Assembly (NCBI GenBank): GCA_037043455.1
Contig: JAWPHD010000236.1
Location: 372,001 to 436,000, forward strand
Length of the DNA stretch: 64,000 bases
Direction of reading: 5' to 3'
Source of the DNA: Cyrtodaria siliqua
Lineage: Eukaryota; Mollusca; Bivalvia; Adapedonta; Hiatellidae
The number at the start of each line of letters is the position of its first letter. Position 1 is the first letter of the stretch. The notes under the pieces were generated by a model. It searched no databases and had not been told where the DNA came from. It saw only the letters and a list, made by a program, of their open reading frames with translations. Shown here piece after piece: positions 21,255 to 32,039 of the stretch. A program made the position numbers and the translations under genes.

Positions 21255-22546
21255 CTAAAACCAACTTATTTGTTTCAGTTCCTGCTGATAAAGCAAATGT
21301 TATTATTGTATGACGCCTACATTACGTCAATGTTTTATCCCTGGAACTCGGTAGCACTCATTCGTATACTCCAGTTCAAGGTACTGAGAATGATATTGTT
21401 TCATATATCACTCGGTGAATACTTTCAACGCTGGGGTAGACGAAAAGCAGAACAAACTGCCAACTATGTACTGGGTTCCTAAATTACATGAAAATTCGTA
21501 TATGTCCCGCTTTATTTCGAATTCTAGTGCCTCCACCAGCACAAACATCTCCAAACTTTTAGCATCTTGTCTTACTGCAGTTAAAGATCACGTGAAACAA
21601 TAGTCTGCTGAAGCTTATGAAAACTCTGGGATTTCTTTATTTTGGTCTATTAAAAATTCAGGCGAATCTTGATAAAATTTGTAATAAACGTCAAGCATCA
21701 TCATGATCATCAATCAATACTTTGCTTTTTCTACATTATATACAACTTAACCACACAACTTTATCAAAGACAATCTTATTGCTCTTATTTTTCTACGTTT
21801 TTGGCCTGTAACAATAATAAAGCGTTTTTACTAACATCAGTGTGGACAATCTCACTATGTGGACTTGCCATGAAGTTTGTGAGTCACTTATTTTTATACT
21901 AGATAAGATTTTCGTCAGGTATGGAACTACCGTTTTTAGACACATTTTTGGTATCCCTATGAGTACGAACTGTGCACCCCTTGTCGCAGATATTTTTATA
22001 TACTATGAAGGAGATGTCATGATGAATCTTTGACCAGATACCCATACAGATGTTATTGAAGACTTTAATGACACCTCTCGGTATCTGGATGACATAATGA
22101 ACATTGACAACCATTTCTTTTCTACTATGGTTAATAATATATATCCTAAAGAACTTCAACTTAACAAAGCTTACATTTCTGATATTAACGTTTCTTTTCT
22201 CGATTTACATCTCTCTATTGAAAATGGTGAAATAATTAGCAAACTCTATGACAAAAGAGATGATTTTAATTTTGACATTGTTAATTATCCCCATTTAGAA
22301 GGGGATGTGCTCCGAGCTTCTTCTTACGAGGTCTATGTGTCTAAACTTATTCGTTTTTCTAGAGCTTGTACTAAAGTTGAGGACTTTAATATTCGTAATA
22401 TTTGTAAAAAGCTATTCCATCAGGGCTACCGTTACCATAGATTTCGTAACCCTGATCTTCTTTCCAAATATAAAAGTCATTTAAAAACTACGACAGTAGG
22501 TAAGTGTGAGGTTTGGTGCAATCTAGAACCTGGTTTAAACCCCTAG
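21255..22546 (+). pseudogene. Penelope-like reverse transcriptase relic, plus copy 2
   Basis: It restarts at SVPADKA (21,275) and reads TMYWVPKLHENSY (21,457), ISKLLASCLTAVKDHV (21,550) and FGIPMSTNCAPLVADIF (21,950). The SRYLDDIMN box follows at about 22,078, then a long frame at 22,097-22,546 with YPKELQLNKAYISD, FLDLHLSIENGEI, YDKRDDFNFDIVNY, KLIRFSRACTKVEDFN and HQGYRYHRF. Stops and frame changes disable it (for example, the finger region at 21,600-21,850 is shifted). It is followed directly by the 3' tail. It shares with the minus copy enough detail to be the same family. Confidence 0.7.
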
Positions 22547-22700
22547 CGGCATTTTTTGCCACTGACAGTTCCAAGGCGGTCGCCCTATTTTCAACCACTT
22601 TTCTGTTTGTGACGCCATATGCCTTTATTCCTTATTAACATTGCATTCAAGTTTTTCGTTTTGATGACTTTTATAAACTCCTGAATAAAAAGATAAGATA
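22547..22700 (+). mobile_element. 3' tail of the plus Penelope-like copy
   Basis: TTTTTTGCCACTGACAGTT and GGCGGTCGCCCTATTTTCAA stand directly behind the last reverse transcriptase frame. This is the junction that ties the orphan tails elsewhere in the window to this element. Confidence 0.7.
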
Positions 22701-23511
22701 CCCGACAGAACCGTGTATCCTATCATTTTATCCAACTCGTTGATTAAAATCAATAATATCATGTCCTCTATGATTTAAACATGCACATTTCAACTGTAGA
22801 TTTTGTTTTCTTTTTTAAATATTCTAAACATTGACTAAACATTTCGAGTAGCAAGTTGCAAATTATTAAACCCATTTTGGTATAGGTGATTGCAATGTGA
22901 TTACAATCTTACTGTAAGCTAGTTGGTAATATTAAAATGATCTAAAACGACGTATATATTGTCACTGTAACGATTAATAAGGAAGTGATACAATGTCAAC
23001 CTGAATTATGATCGCTATGCATAAGTACAGTTTAGACATAAAAGTAATTGATAAATAAATCCTTACGGACGTTAATTCAATAACGTCGGCAAGAAATGCT
23101 TCCGTGTTATGCTATTGCGCAAACAAATCAGCTTTGTAGTAATAAATGATCAAAGTAGAAACTGATTAGGAGATATTTCAGATATAATTGGTTTATCAAT
23201 TGCAATGTCTATGTATCCGTGAGCTATGTAAAATATTTTTATCATGCAGATATGCTCTTTTCTGCCAATAAAGGGGTGACCTATTAAATTTTGCTTTATT
23301 AGGCAAGTTGACCAATAAAGCAAATCAATGCGGAATCCCTCGGCGTTTATTGTACGTAACGTTATCTGACGTCATGCACGTAACATTACCTGACGTCATA
23401 AAACAAACAAAAAACAACAACATGGCGGCGTCCAAGATAAGCGTAACATTCTGAGAAATAGGTAATAATAGTAATTCATACAGAAAATGTGGATAATCTA
23501 CTTGATAAATA
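22701..23511. other. No gene seen
   Basis: AT-rich. ACGTAACGTTATCTGACGTCAT and ACGTAACATTACCTGACGTCAT form a short direct repeat at 23,355-23,400. No gene or element is supported. Confidence 0.4.
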
Positions 23512-23634
23512 GAATATTATGTCAGTGCCTTTTACTATCAAGTTATTACGTGCCGAGCCTAAAGAGCCGAGCCATTCTTCGTTTTCGTGCCGAGCCTAAT
23601 GAACTTGATAGTAAAAGGCACTGACATAATATTC
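23512..23634. repeat. Perfect 33-bp inverted repeat with patterned loop
   Basis: 23,512-23,544 and 23,602-23,634 are perfect reverse complements (CAGTGCCTTTTACTATCAAG in one arm). The 57-base loop contains CGTGCCGAGCCTAA twice, plus GAGCCGAGCC between. The second arm ends where dispersed repeat R1 begins. Confidence 0.9.
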
Positions 23635-25130
23635 AATTTAAAAAATATACGAAACACGTCAAAATGTATCAGCAATGGTACTAAACCGCGGAATATTCAT
23701 TATCTACAGAGGATCATTACATGCCTCCGCATTAGCTTCTTCTACTTGAAAAGTGGCGATTATTCGAATAAATCTCTAGTTTGTTCAACAGAACGTATAT
23801 AGTTATTGAAGATACTACTCTGTTCAACAGAAATTATCAAGTTAATGGAGACAGTATTCTGTTCAACATAATTTTGTCAATAAATACTGAAAAGTTAATA
23901 TAGAGAAGCTATTCTCTTCAACATTAAGTATCAAATGTATGTAGACGCTATTCTATTCAACATAAAGTATCTAGGGAATATACTTATTTTATAAGATCCG
24001 TTAAATATAAGAATAATCCTTTATGGTCGCAAACAGTTAACTGACAGAGACAATGAATCTCTCTTCGAAGCAGTTCAGACATATATACGAGAAACACGTA
24101 GGTTTACATAATCTGTCTGATGTTTTTCAAAAATCTACACGTACTATGCGCGTATACTATATTTTGAAAATGTTTTTCTAGATAGCGGTCAGGAGTTCTT
24201 AAAGTGACTGCAACTCAAATTGGGGTAAACTCGTCTTTCTCACTATTCCATCTCTCTTTCTTTCTCTATTATGTTTTCTCTTTATATTTTATTTACTTTT
24301 TCAGCTTTTTTCTATCTTAATGTATTTGCCATTGTATTTTATTACTCTTAGCAATTACATTCGCAATTTCAAAATGTTAACTGGGAAGGGTTTAATCTAA
24401 TGTTGGTAGAACTTTTTACCCAACCCATTTGTCATTATAATATTTCTATCGTATATGTTTATATTTGCTCTGTATGTAAAAAATTGGCAATACAATTTGT
24501 TTAAATCAATATACATATTTTACATGTGGTAATTTAGGGGAAGCACGGAGAATTCGAGCGGGGTCCAAATGTATTTATGTTAAATGTGCGATGTGTGAGA
24601 GTTTCTATCGAAGAAGGAATTATTTTGTTAACATTTCGATTAAACAAGATATTTTAGGTTTTATTACACTATTTTGAAATCAACCGGATGTGCTTATCTG
24701 GTACATTCGAAAGTAGTGCTTGCAATCAGAACTGTTATTCATTCCGATCTTTGGAGATCGCTGTGCCCGGTATTTACAGATATCGGTATATTTATCGGTG
24801 GTATATTTTCAAATACTTGAATTTCGAGAATTTGATTCAATTACTCCAGCCATTTAAGGTTCTACTGCCCTTATGAAGAAATTGGACGGAATTGAGACCT
24901 AAACGACACGTAATACGGACGTCTATGGACGTAATTGTAACAGTTCGGGTGGAAAGCAGACGTACATGTATTTTTTTAAAAAGTCAAAAAGTACGTCTCG
25001 AGTACACCCGTAAGTTTAGGACCTACTAATTCTCTGTTGAGAATTTTTTTCTTTTTAAAGACACGTAGTGTGGAATTCCTATGGTTTTTTTTAATTTTGC
25101 GAGAAGTATTTTGGGACTTAGAATTTTTTC
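23635..25130. repeat. Dispersed repeat R1, copy 2
   Basis: Aligns with 1009-1990: 23,640-24,000 first and 24,525-25,130 second. About 520 bases in the middle (24,000-24,520, pyrimidine-rich around 24,230-24,320) are absent from copy 1. The single 139-bp segment at its start is duplicated in copy 1. Confidence 0.75.
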
Positions 25131-26083
25131 AGACACGTACTAATTATCAGTTTAACTTAATAATTTGCACGAGACGTACTTTCCAACTTAGCCGATTTTA
25201 AGAAATATTTAATATTTATTTAAGAATCAAAGTGGGTCAATCAAAGGTGAAGTGTTTCTTTTATTAATACATTATGCAAACATAGAGATATGCCAATCAA
25301 CGATGGCCGAGAGGAAAAGGAAAAAACATTCTCTGATTTTGTTTGCAACTGAATCACATTATATACACATGCAACTGCAATCACGTCACTCATTTCCATT
25401 TTGGAAATATTAATCATATACATGTACTCATCACAAACCAAAAACTATTATTACAGTATTTCCTGTAATAGTAGGAACATGCAAGGGGGCATTCTTATGA
25501 AAGTAAAATAAAATCACTAGGAAAAATCTAAAATTCATTGAATTTTGATATTCTTTTGTATTTTTGTATCTGTAAAATATTAAAATTTATTGAATTTTAA
25601 AGAATTTTTAATATAATTTTTTTAGTGGGGGTGCTTCTATTAGGGAAGGCGCTACTACTAGGGAAAATACGGTATATGCTTACTGTCGATCTCTGTATGG
25701 TGAATATCTATGTTTAACTTGCTATAACTTTTAAATTACTTTAAGAGTGTCTACTTTTTTAAATCAACTACTCATTATCAGTATTAGTTGTATGGTGATT
25801 TCCAATCCATTGATTACATATAAATGTCATATAATTTTCTTTAAAAAGTTGTTAATGAAGAATTTGAATCTGTAATAACCTCTAAATAACAACAATTCCT
25901 CAAACACTAATGATCTTCCAAAACTGCGACTCATTTTTTAGATAATGATATACATTTAATAGTAACCAAGTTATTTATAATTTACAACACAATTTCCCGT
26001 CTCTGAAGGATTCCATCACCGTTAATATAAAGCTAAAAGAAAACGCAAGAGCGCTCTCTAATACATCTTCAATCATCTTTTCA
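25131..26083. other. No feature seen
   Basis: AT-rich. Direct repeats of AAAATTCATTGAATTTT occur at 25,530-25,590. It may hold the outer end of the EnSpm element, but no terminal repeat was recognised. Confidence 0.4.
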
Positions 26084-26770
26084 TTAATCACCTTCAAGTC
26101 TGTTTGGAAATTTACAAATGTATGTTTGTTTTGTGTCATTGAAGTGCACACGCATGCAGGTTGATACTATGCAGTTCAATGGCACCAGTTTCAGATGTGT
26201 TGTTGCGGTAACTGCAAGAATATTACTGTTTTCAGTATAATTTGCACAGTGATAACATTCAATAAATGCAACTGATTGATCTGTTTTGTTTGCATCCTCT
26301 AGTTTACCAAAAAATCGCATTTGTCAAAACATTCCATTACCATTCAAATTAAAGGAAATAGTAGAGTTATTTCTTCTTATCATTCTTGAACAGTCTTAGC
26401 CATATACAATATTTCCATTCAGCTCAAATCTGGTGCATGTCGTGGAAAGTCTCCAAGAGAAGAAATCTCTTCTTAGCTGATGTTATCCTTTTTGTAGTGC
26501 CAAGTATAAACACCATCTGCGATCTTTTCCCCTCTTTTTAAGTAAGTATGTGCATCGATTTCATTGAACAGCAGTGAAGCTCTGTACCTTCAACAATACA
26601 TTTCCTTTTCAGTTCAGGTAACTTACACCTGTGACAATTTGGTCATATATGTTGCATGTTCCCTTTAACAATTTTAAAATCAAGCCATTTTTGTCTTCAA
26701 ATGGAAAACAGCTATGTGTAAAAATAAAGGTCCATATTCTCGGACACAGACTGGTAAATGCAAAAGCTGG

Positions 26771-26966
26771 CGTCTTGGGATAGTTAAAATTGTGTACTAT
26801 TGATTTTATTAATATTGAGTTCTGCTCAACCCGGGGCTAGAGGGCGTGAGCGGTAGCTAGCATATTTCACTACCGTTCATGAACAGTCTCAATCAAACCG
26901 AGACTGCAATATTTCGTATATGTCGTGTTCGGCCGTTTACAAAGGTCCACTCTCATACTCTTTTTC
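26771..26966 (+). repeat. Dispersed repeat R3 inside the EnSpm transposase
   Basis: A copy of R3 (see 15,021 and 31,422) separates the LPARCILCNG part of the transposase from its FEDKNG part. It is therefore a later insertion. It keeps both internal inverted repeats; GAGCGGTAG now faces CTACCGTTC with one mismatch. Confidence 0.75.
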
Positions 26967-27667
26967 AGTTGTCCTTTAGGTGAATCACACTTGTATGGAT
27001 AAACATGTTCATGTCCTTTACCAACCTTAGCAGATTCTCCCTTCTGTATGCATTTCCAGCAGCGTTATATTGGATGCCATTACACAGAATACATCTTGCT
27101 GGCAAGTCTGCAGTTCCACACAGAAGAAAAGCCTGTTTTGAAAATCACCTACATGTATTTCTGGATAAAAACAATTAACACCAGTGGACATAGTTTTCAC
27201 TGAGTCCAAAAATGGCTAGAATAATGTACACATGTTTGGTTTTTGATCTCCAAACCTCAATCCAGAGAGATTCATATTTTCTTTCATCATTCTCAATTTA
27301 TACGGCAGTTCATTTATTACTAAAAGTATTTGCCGTATGCTGATCTTACTACTCTTAAATACTGGTGCCCCATCTGTATTAAAAACAAATGAAATATTTT
27401 CCGGATGTTGCAAGTGTCCATCAGTTTGTACATAAGACTTATGTCGGTGTCCATCATAAATTTCCTCATATTTTCCAGGTGGCACATTCCTTTTAAACCT
27501 ATCATATACAAGTGGATAAAATCCGTTTTGCGAAAACAAGTTCTTTACTTGTTGGATGATGGGAATTTCAAGGAAATATTTCTGAGTTTGATTATTTATA
27601 GGTTTTCCGAAATCAGGATTGAAATAAAAAGTTGTTGATTGATCCGAAAACTTAATAAGCAACTTAC

Positions 27668-27948
27668 CATTACGTGGTCCGAGTATTAACTTTCAGACCC
27701 CATCCATCCCCTTCTCCAAGAAGCGAAAACTGGGTTGGATGGGGTATAAAATAAAACATTAATTTGATTTTTAAAAATGTGTACACTGTAAAATTAAAAC
27801 ATTTAATAATAATTTTAAACAGGTTATCGCATTTTTTTTACTCAAAAAATGTTTTTAAACATGTTTTTTTGTCGATATAGCCTTTATAAAATCCTGCTAA
27901 TATAAGCTTTCCCAACGCTTAATGGAGTTAAGGCGGGACCACGTAATG
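27668..27948 (+). mobile_element. MITE, CATTACGTGGTCC family, copy 2
   Basis: 281 bp from CATTACGTGGTCC to GGGACCACGTAATG, the best-paired ends of the three copies. It interrupts the EnSpm transposase between KKYFSVIKT and LLIKFSDQS. Confidence 0.9.
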
Positions 27949-28506
27949 AGTGGGGTTTTAATTACACTAAAGTACTTCTTGAAATCATATAGCGTTGTGC
28001 AGAATCTGTGACCATTTGGTAGTGCAATAACAATGATTTTTAACAGATTTTGAATTCCATCACCAACTAGATTATAGCATGTAGAGAATACTGTCAAAAA
28101 CAGCATGACTGCTCCTACAATGACTTCTGCTCCAGGGTATAACTTATCATTGTCTGGGTCATATTCTATATCCTCTGGAGCAGGTTGTTCAAAGAAAGTA
28201 TCTGTTTGGACTGTGTCAAAATCAGGAAGGCATTTCTTCACACAGCTGATTAAGTTGGTATCAATATTCTCAGGATTGCTTGTTTTTCAAACACATAATT
28301 TGATGTTACGTTCTCTTGCTACCTAAAGAAATCATCGCTATTCAAGTGGAAGACGTCTTGTTATTAATCATTTTCTTTTGAAAACAGTGGACCACTGTTT
28401 TCAAAATCCTGAAATCAATAGACAAAATATACAATTAGGGAACTTCACAAAATAGTAAGAGTCTAACAATTCATACAAGTATTCTGTTGCGGCTACAAGG
28501 ACACAG

Positions 28507-28870
28507 AGGATATTGGATTTTGGTTTGGAACGAATATAGGATTTATTTTCATTGAGAAGTGAGAAAACTTACATTTTCACGAATGCCTTGGAACGAGTGG
28601 AAATATTTGAGTTTTCTTACTTCGATATGAAAACAGATCTTATATTCACGACAAAATAAGAAATATTCCTTTTATTATATACCTTATGCAGAAAACTGTT
28701 GGGAAGATAACGCGGAACCACAATGAAGTCAACAACGTAAACAGTTGCATGACGTCATTATTATATATTCACAGTGAAAATATAAACAATGGAAATATAA
28801 GGTTTTATTTTAATCATAACATCCACTATTTCACAGGAAAGTGTATAACAAATGAAATTATTAAATATTC
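28507..28870. mobile_element. Foldback element, copy 2
   Basis: Same inverted arms as 4319-4469 (GAATATAGGATTTATTTTCAT facing ATGAAAACAGATCTTATATTC) and the same downstream part (TATAAACAATGGAAATATAAGG). It is more diverged between its arms than copy 1, so it is probably older. Confidence 0.75.
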
Positions 28871-29179
28871 AAGCATATTGCCATTTCAAAAGATACATAT
28901 CAATTTGCATAAATGTAAAAACAATCACTGTGAGTGCTAATCATCCACAAACAACATTACTCTTGCGGTAAGTTATTTATGTACATGTATACTTGGAATA
29001 GGATTGGGCCAAGGACAAACCCTTGCAGTATCCTAGATGTTCCCGAGAGAGTGCTGAAGTTTCTCACTTCCATCAACAAACACCAGTCATTATCATATGT
29101 TTAACTTATTCAAACTGCATGGCCAGAGATCTGTAATAAACACATGTGGTGACTCGCAACGTGTAAACTAGAAGCTTGT

Positions 29180-29345
29180 CCAAGTAAAGTGTGATGTTTG
29201 GTGCACCCTAGAACCTGGTTTTAACCCCAATGTCATTTTCGCCACACGCCACTGACCATTCTATGGCGGTAACTCTATTGTGAACTGTTTTTTTGCTTTT
29301 ATGACATCAAATGCATTTATTCCTTACTAACATTGCCATTCGGAA
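29180..29345 (+). mobile_element. 3' end of a Penelope-like element
   Basis: AGTGTGATGTTTGGTGCACC and TAGAACCTGGTTTTAACCCC correspond to the last codons and stop region of the plus copy at 22,505-22,545. GCCACTGACCATTCTATGGC follows, then the tail. It is a strongly 5'-truncated copy that still spans the coding/tail junction. Confidence 0.7.
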
Positions 29346-29382
29346 TAGATAAAATATTGTACTTTCTTAATGTTTGTTCATA

Positions 29383-29614
29383 ACAATGGTTGCGTTCAGG
29401 GTTCTCCCATCGGAAACCACGTTGGTTAGCTTTGGGTTACCAATGACCATCGATGGTAACATTTGGTACCAACGAGGCCACCGATACTACCTCAGATGTA
29501 GAGTCGCGGGAAGATTGGTCACCAACGTTCTACCTATCGGCGAACCAACAGCTAATGACGGTGACCGAGAGTGATTTCGGTAACCGATGGGAGAACCCTG
29601 AACGCAACCATTGT
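29383..29614. mobile_element. MITE with 31-bp terminal inverted repeats
   Basis: 232 bp. ACAATGGTTGCGTTCAGGG and on to CATCGG at the left is mirrored perfectly at the right end. The interior has no coding role; the open frames across it run through both ends. Outer bases TTCAT and GAACA are themselves partly inverted, and no target-site duplication could be separated from the ends. Confidence 0.85.
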
Positions 29615-31024
29615 GAACATGGCAATGAACATGGCAATGAACAAACAGGAAATCAGATCATATCATCATATTGCCATTCACGTTCGTCTTGTTGCGTGGT
29701 TTACTGTATTATGTGAAAGGCTGCATATACCTACTTTAATAACAGAGCGAACAAAATGATAATGGTACCACTTTTACATAACAATATTACTCAACTTATG
29801 AGTTTCGTTGCTAAATAACCAAAGAAGAACACGTGTAATACACACTTCGTCACTTGAAATGAAAGTAGGTGTCCTATTAAAACTCCGAGTTCAGAGATTC
29901 GGATACACACCATATGTCACGTACATGTAGTAATGGTGACGTTGTTCGTAGGAAAGCATATACTCTAGTCTCTAATTGTTAATGTTGAGTCGGTGTGAAA
30001 ATAAAGAATTGTGATTGTGATCGTAAGTTACTGTGCACTGACATTTAAAAGTCTAACTTCCGGTGGTCACCGTTCTTCAACGAATTCGTAACTAAAAAGA
30101 AAAACGGGGCCGAACTTACAAGCTAAATTATATTAATAATTAAATGTGTTAATGTTCGTACCGGACATTGTGTTCGTTCATTGCTTGAAATGCATATATA
30201 ACGAAACGTGTCCGCAGGCGCAGAATGAGTGGGGCCATGGGTGGCCACGAAATCACAGGTTGATAATAATATTTCAAAAGTTTCTTCTATATATTCTTTC
30301 GAAATAAGAGGGTTTTCGTAATGAGCCTTTCCGTACGGACCCCTCGCCTTTTTTCTATTGTGTTTGAGGAGAATTCTCTTCCATTTTTAGAAAGAGTTCA
30401 GTTGGCCCGGATCGCCAGTACCAGATCTCGATGATGCTGGCCTGCAAACCGCACACTGATTGAAGCACTGTTGCATTCGTATTAATAAATATTTAATTTC
30501 TGATCTCTGTTTTGATCGAGTGATCTTAAGGTAAATTAGTATGTTGTGAGGTCTTCTTACGCATGCAAGATAAACAAATATCCCATCGGTAACCCCAATA
30601 AATGATGTGGCACCATCCTGAATCCCGTATCAAGTTGCTGCTTGCGTATCAAGTTACTGCTTGGCCGCCGCCAGATATTTAGAGTGGACGCTATTTAAAC
30701 TTCTACGGATTTTGTACGGATTGTTTGAAAGAAATCTGCGTAAATTCACAACCATGTTCGCCTGTATCTTTTTTTTGGAAGATTCAAGTATTGCTGTAGT
30801 TCCGAAAACGGACAAAAACTGAATTCGTTGACATGGGAGGGTGTGAAATGATGTGGGGGGAAACCACTTTCACGGCACCACCTTCAGAATTCATGATAAG
30901 TTGATGCTATTTTCTTATCACAATTAAAATGTGTAGCCTAGCTCTGGTCTAACTTTCTATTATCATACTCTTTTTTTATAGCACAGTGGCGCTGCTTGTG
31001 CAGTGTGGCGGCAGTAAAACGTCT
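29615..31024. other. No gene seen
   Basis: AT-rich with a 19-20-bp duplication at 30,625-30,665 (GTATCAAGTTGCTGCTTG). TATCATACTCTTTTTTT at 30,959 is the end motif of R3, alone. No gene is supported. Confidence 0.4.
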
Positions 31025-31195
31025 CCAAGCGCTTGCAATCAGTACTGTTATTCATTCGATCTTTAGAGATCGTTCATTCGATCTTTGGAGATCGCTGAGC
31101 CCGATACTTATATTTAGTTATCGGTGGTACATTTTCAATTTCTTTTGTTTTCTTACTTAATTTTTGATTCGGTGGTTCCACTACTCCGGCCGATA
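31025..31195. repeat. Dispersed repeat R1, fragment copy 3
   Basis: Matches 1565-1725, but the GATCTTTGGAGATCG hairpin motif is present twice in a row here (31,060-31,096). Confidence 0.75.
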
Positions 31196-31421
31196 AAAGG
31201 CTCTGGGTATTGTTTAACCACTTATAGGATATGTTGTCTGCTTTTTAATTTAGTCTTTTGACTGTTACTTGTGATACGCAGGCTTCATTACCGCTGCTCC
31301 CAACTTAATTCCATTATGTTTATTTCGCTCTTCGGGGCATTTAATTTTATTAGATACTGGGATCATATGCCGTACGACATGGGGAAGCAAAGAACTCCAT
31401 GTCCACCGCCGTATGCATGCC

Positions 31422-31620
31422 ATCTTCGGGATGGTTACAATTGTGTACTATTGATTTTATTAATATTGAGTTCTGCTCAACCCGAGTCTAGAGGGCGTGA
31501 GCGGTAGCTAGCATATTTCACTACCGCTCATGAACAGTCTCAATCAAACCGAGACTGCAATATTTTGTATGTGTCGTGCTCGGCCGGTTCCATAGGTCCA
31601 TTATCATACTCTTTTTTGTT
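31422..31620 (+). repeat. Dispersed repeat R3, plus copy
   Basis: Highly similar to 26,771-26,966 over its whole length, from GGGATGGTTA to CATACTCTTTTTTG. The inner inverted repeat GAGCGGTAG/CTACCGCTC is perfect here. Confidence 0.85.
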
Positions 31621-31654
31621 CTAAATTGAGGCCTGTCGATTGATCATTTTCTTA

Positions 31655-32035
31655 ACCCAAACCGTTCAATAAGAATGAATTCAGGTGTTCGGCCACACTT
31701 TGTTACATTTCATTCGATTGGGTTATATTATATAAACAAAATCAGATTGTAAAAACGAGTATACATATAATTTATCTATTTTTTCCGACGCAAATTTCTA
31801 AACATCGGAGCTGCGCGCGAAAAGACAGAATATTAATACATTTAAAAATGTCTTTTCTTAACGCAAAACTGCCCAACAAGATTGAATTCAGGTGTTCAGC
31901 CAAACTTTGTTACATTTAATTCTATTGGGTTATATAAACAAACGCAGATTGTGAAACATGTATAACTATAATTAATCTATTTGTTTTTTACAAATTTTAA
32001 ATTTCGCAGGTGCGTGCGAATAGAACAGAATAAAA
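31655..32035. repeat. Diverged tandem duplication, about 207-bp period
   Basis: TTGAATTCAGGTGTTC, ACTTTGTTACATTT and TTGGGTTATAT recur in order about 207 bases apart (31,671 and 31,878), with a region of difference after CGGAGCTGCG. Confidence 0.7.
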
Positions 32036-32039
32036 TAAA

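Larger units (their letters stand above)
26084..28245 (-). pseudogene. EnSpm/CACTA-type transposase relic, broken by two insertions
   Basis: Decayed Tnp2-like transposase of the animal EnSpm/CACTA group, a cut-and-paste DNA transposase. From N to C on the minus strand: an acidic lead (YDPDNDKLYPGAEVIVGAV) and a hydrophobic segment ending LYDFKKYF (28,245-27,960); then, after a MITE, FLEIPIIQQVKNLFSQNGFY, YEEIYDGH, FVFNTDGAPVFKSSK and LLVINELPYKLRM (27,662-27,216); CGTADLPARCILCNGIQYN (about 27,115-27,060, one frame over); after a second insertion, FEDKNGLILKLLKG (about 26,700); and a C-terminal TYICKFPNRLEGD (about 26,100). Frameshifts, stops and the loss of the usual cysteine-rich part beside the MITE show it is dead. 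The terminal repeats were not found. Confidence 0.8.

Noticed and set aside
22097..22546. Independent 149-codon gene
   Set aside because: It is the C-terminal part of the Penelope-like reverse transcriptase; the RYLDD box lies just upstream of its apparent start.
29374..29716. Open frames across the 29.4-kb MITE
   Set aside because: They read through the terminal inverted repeats of a non-coding element.
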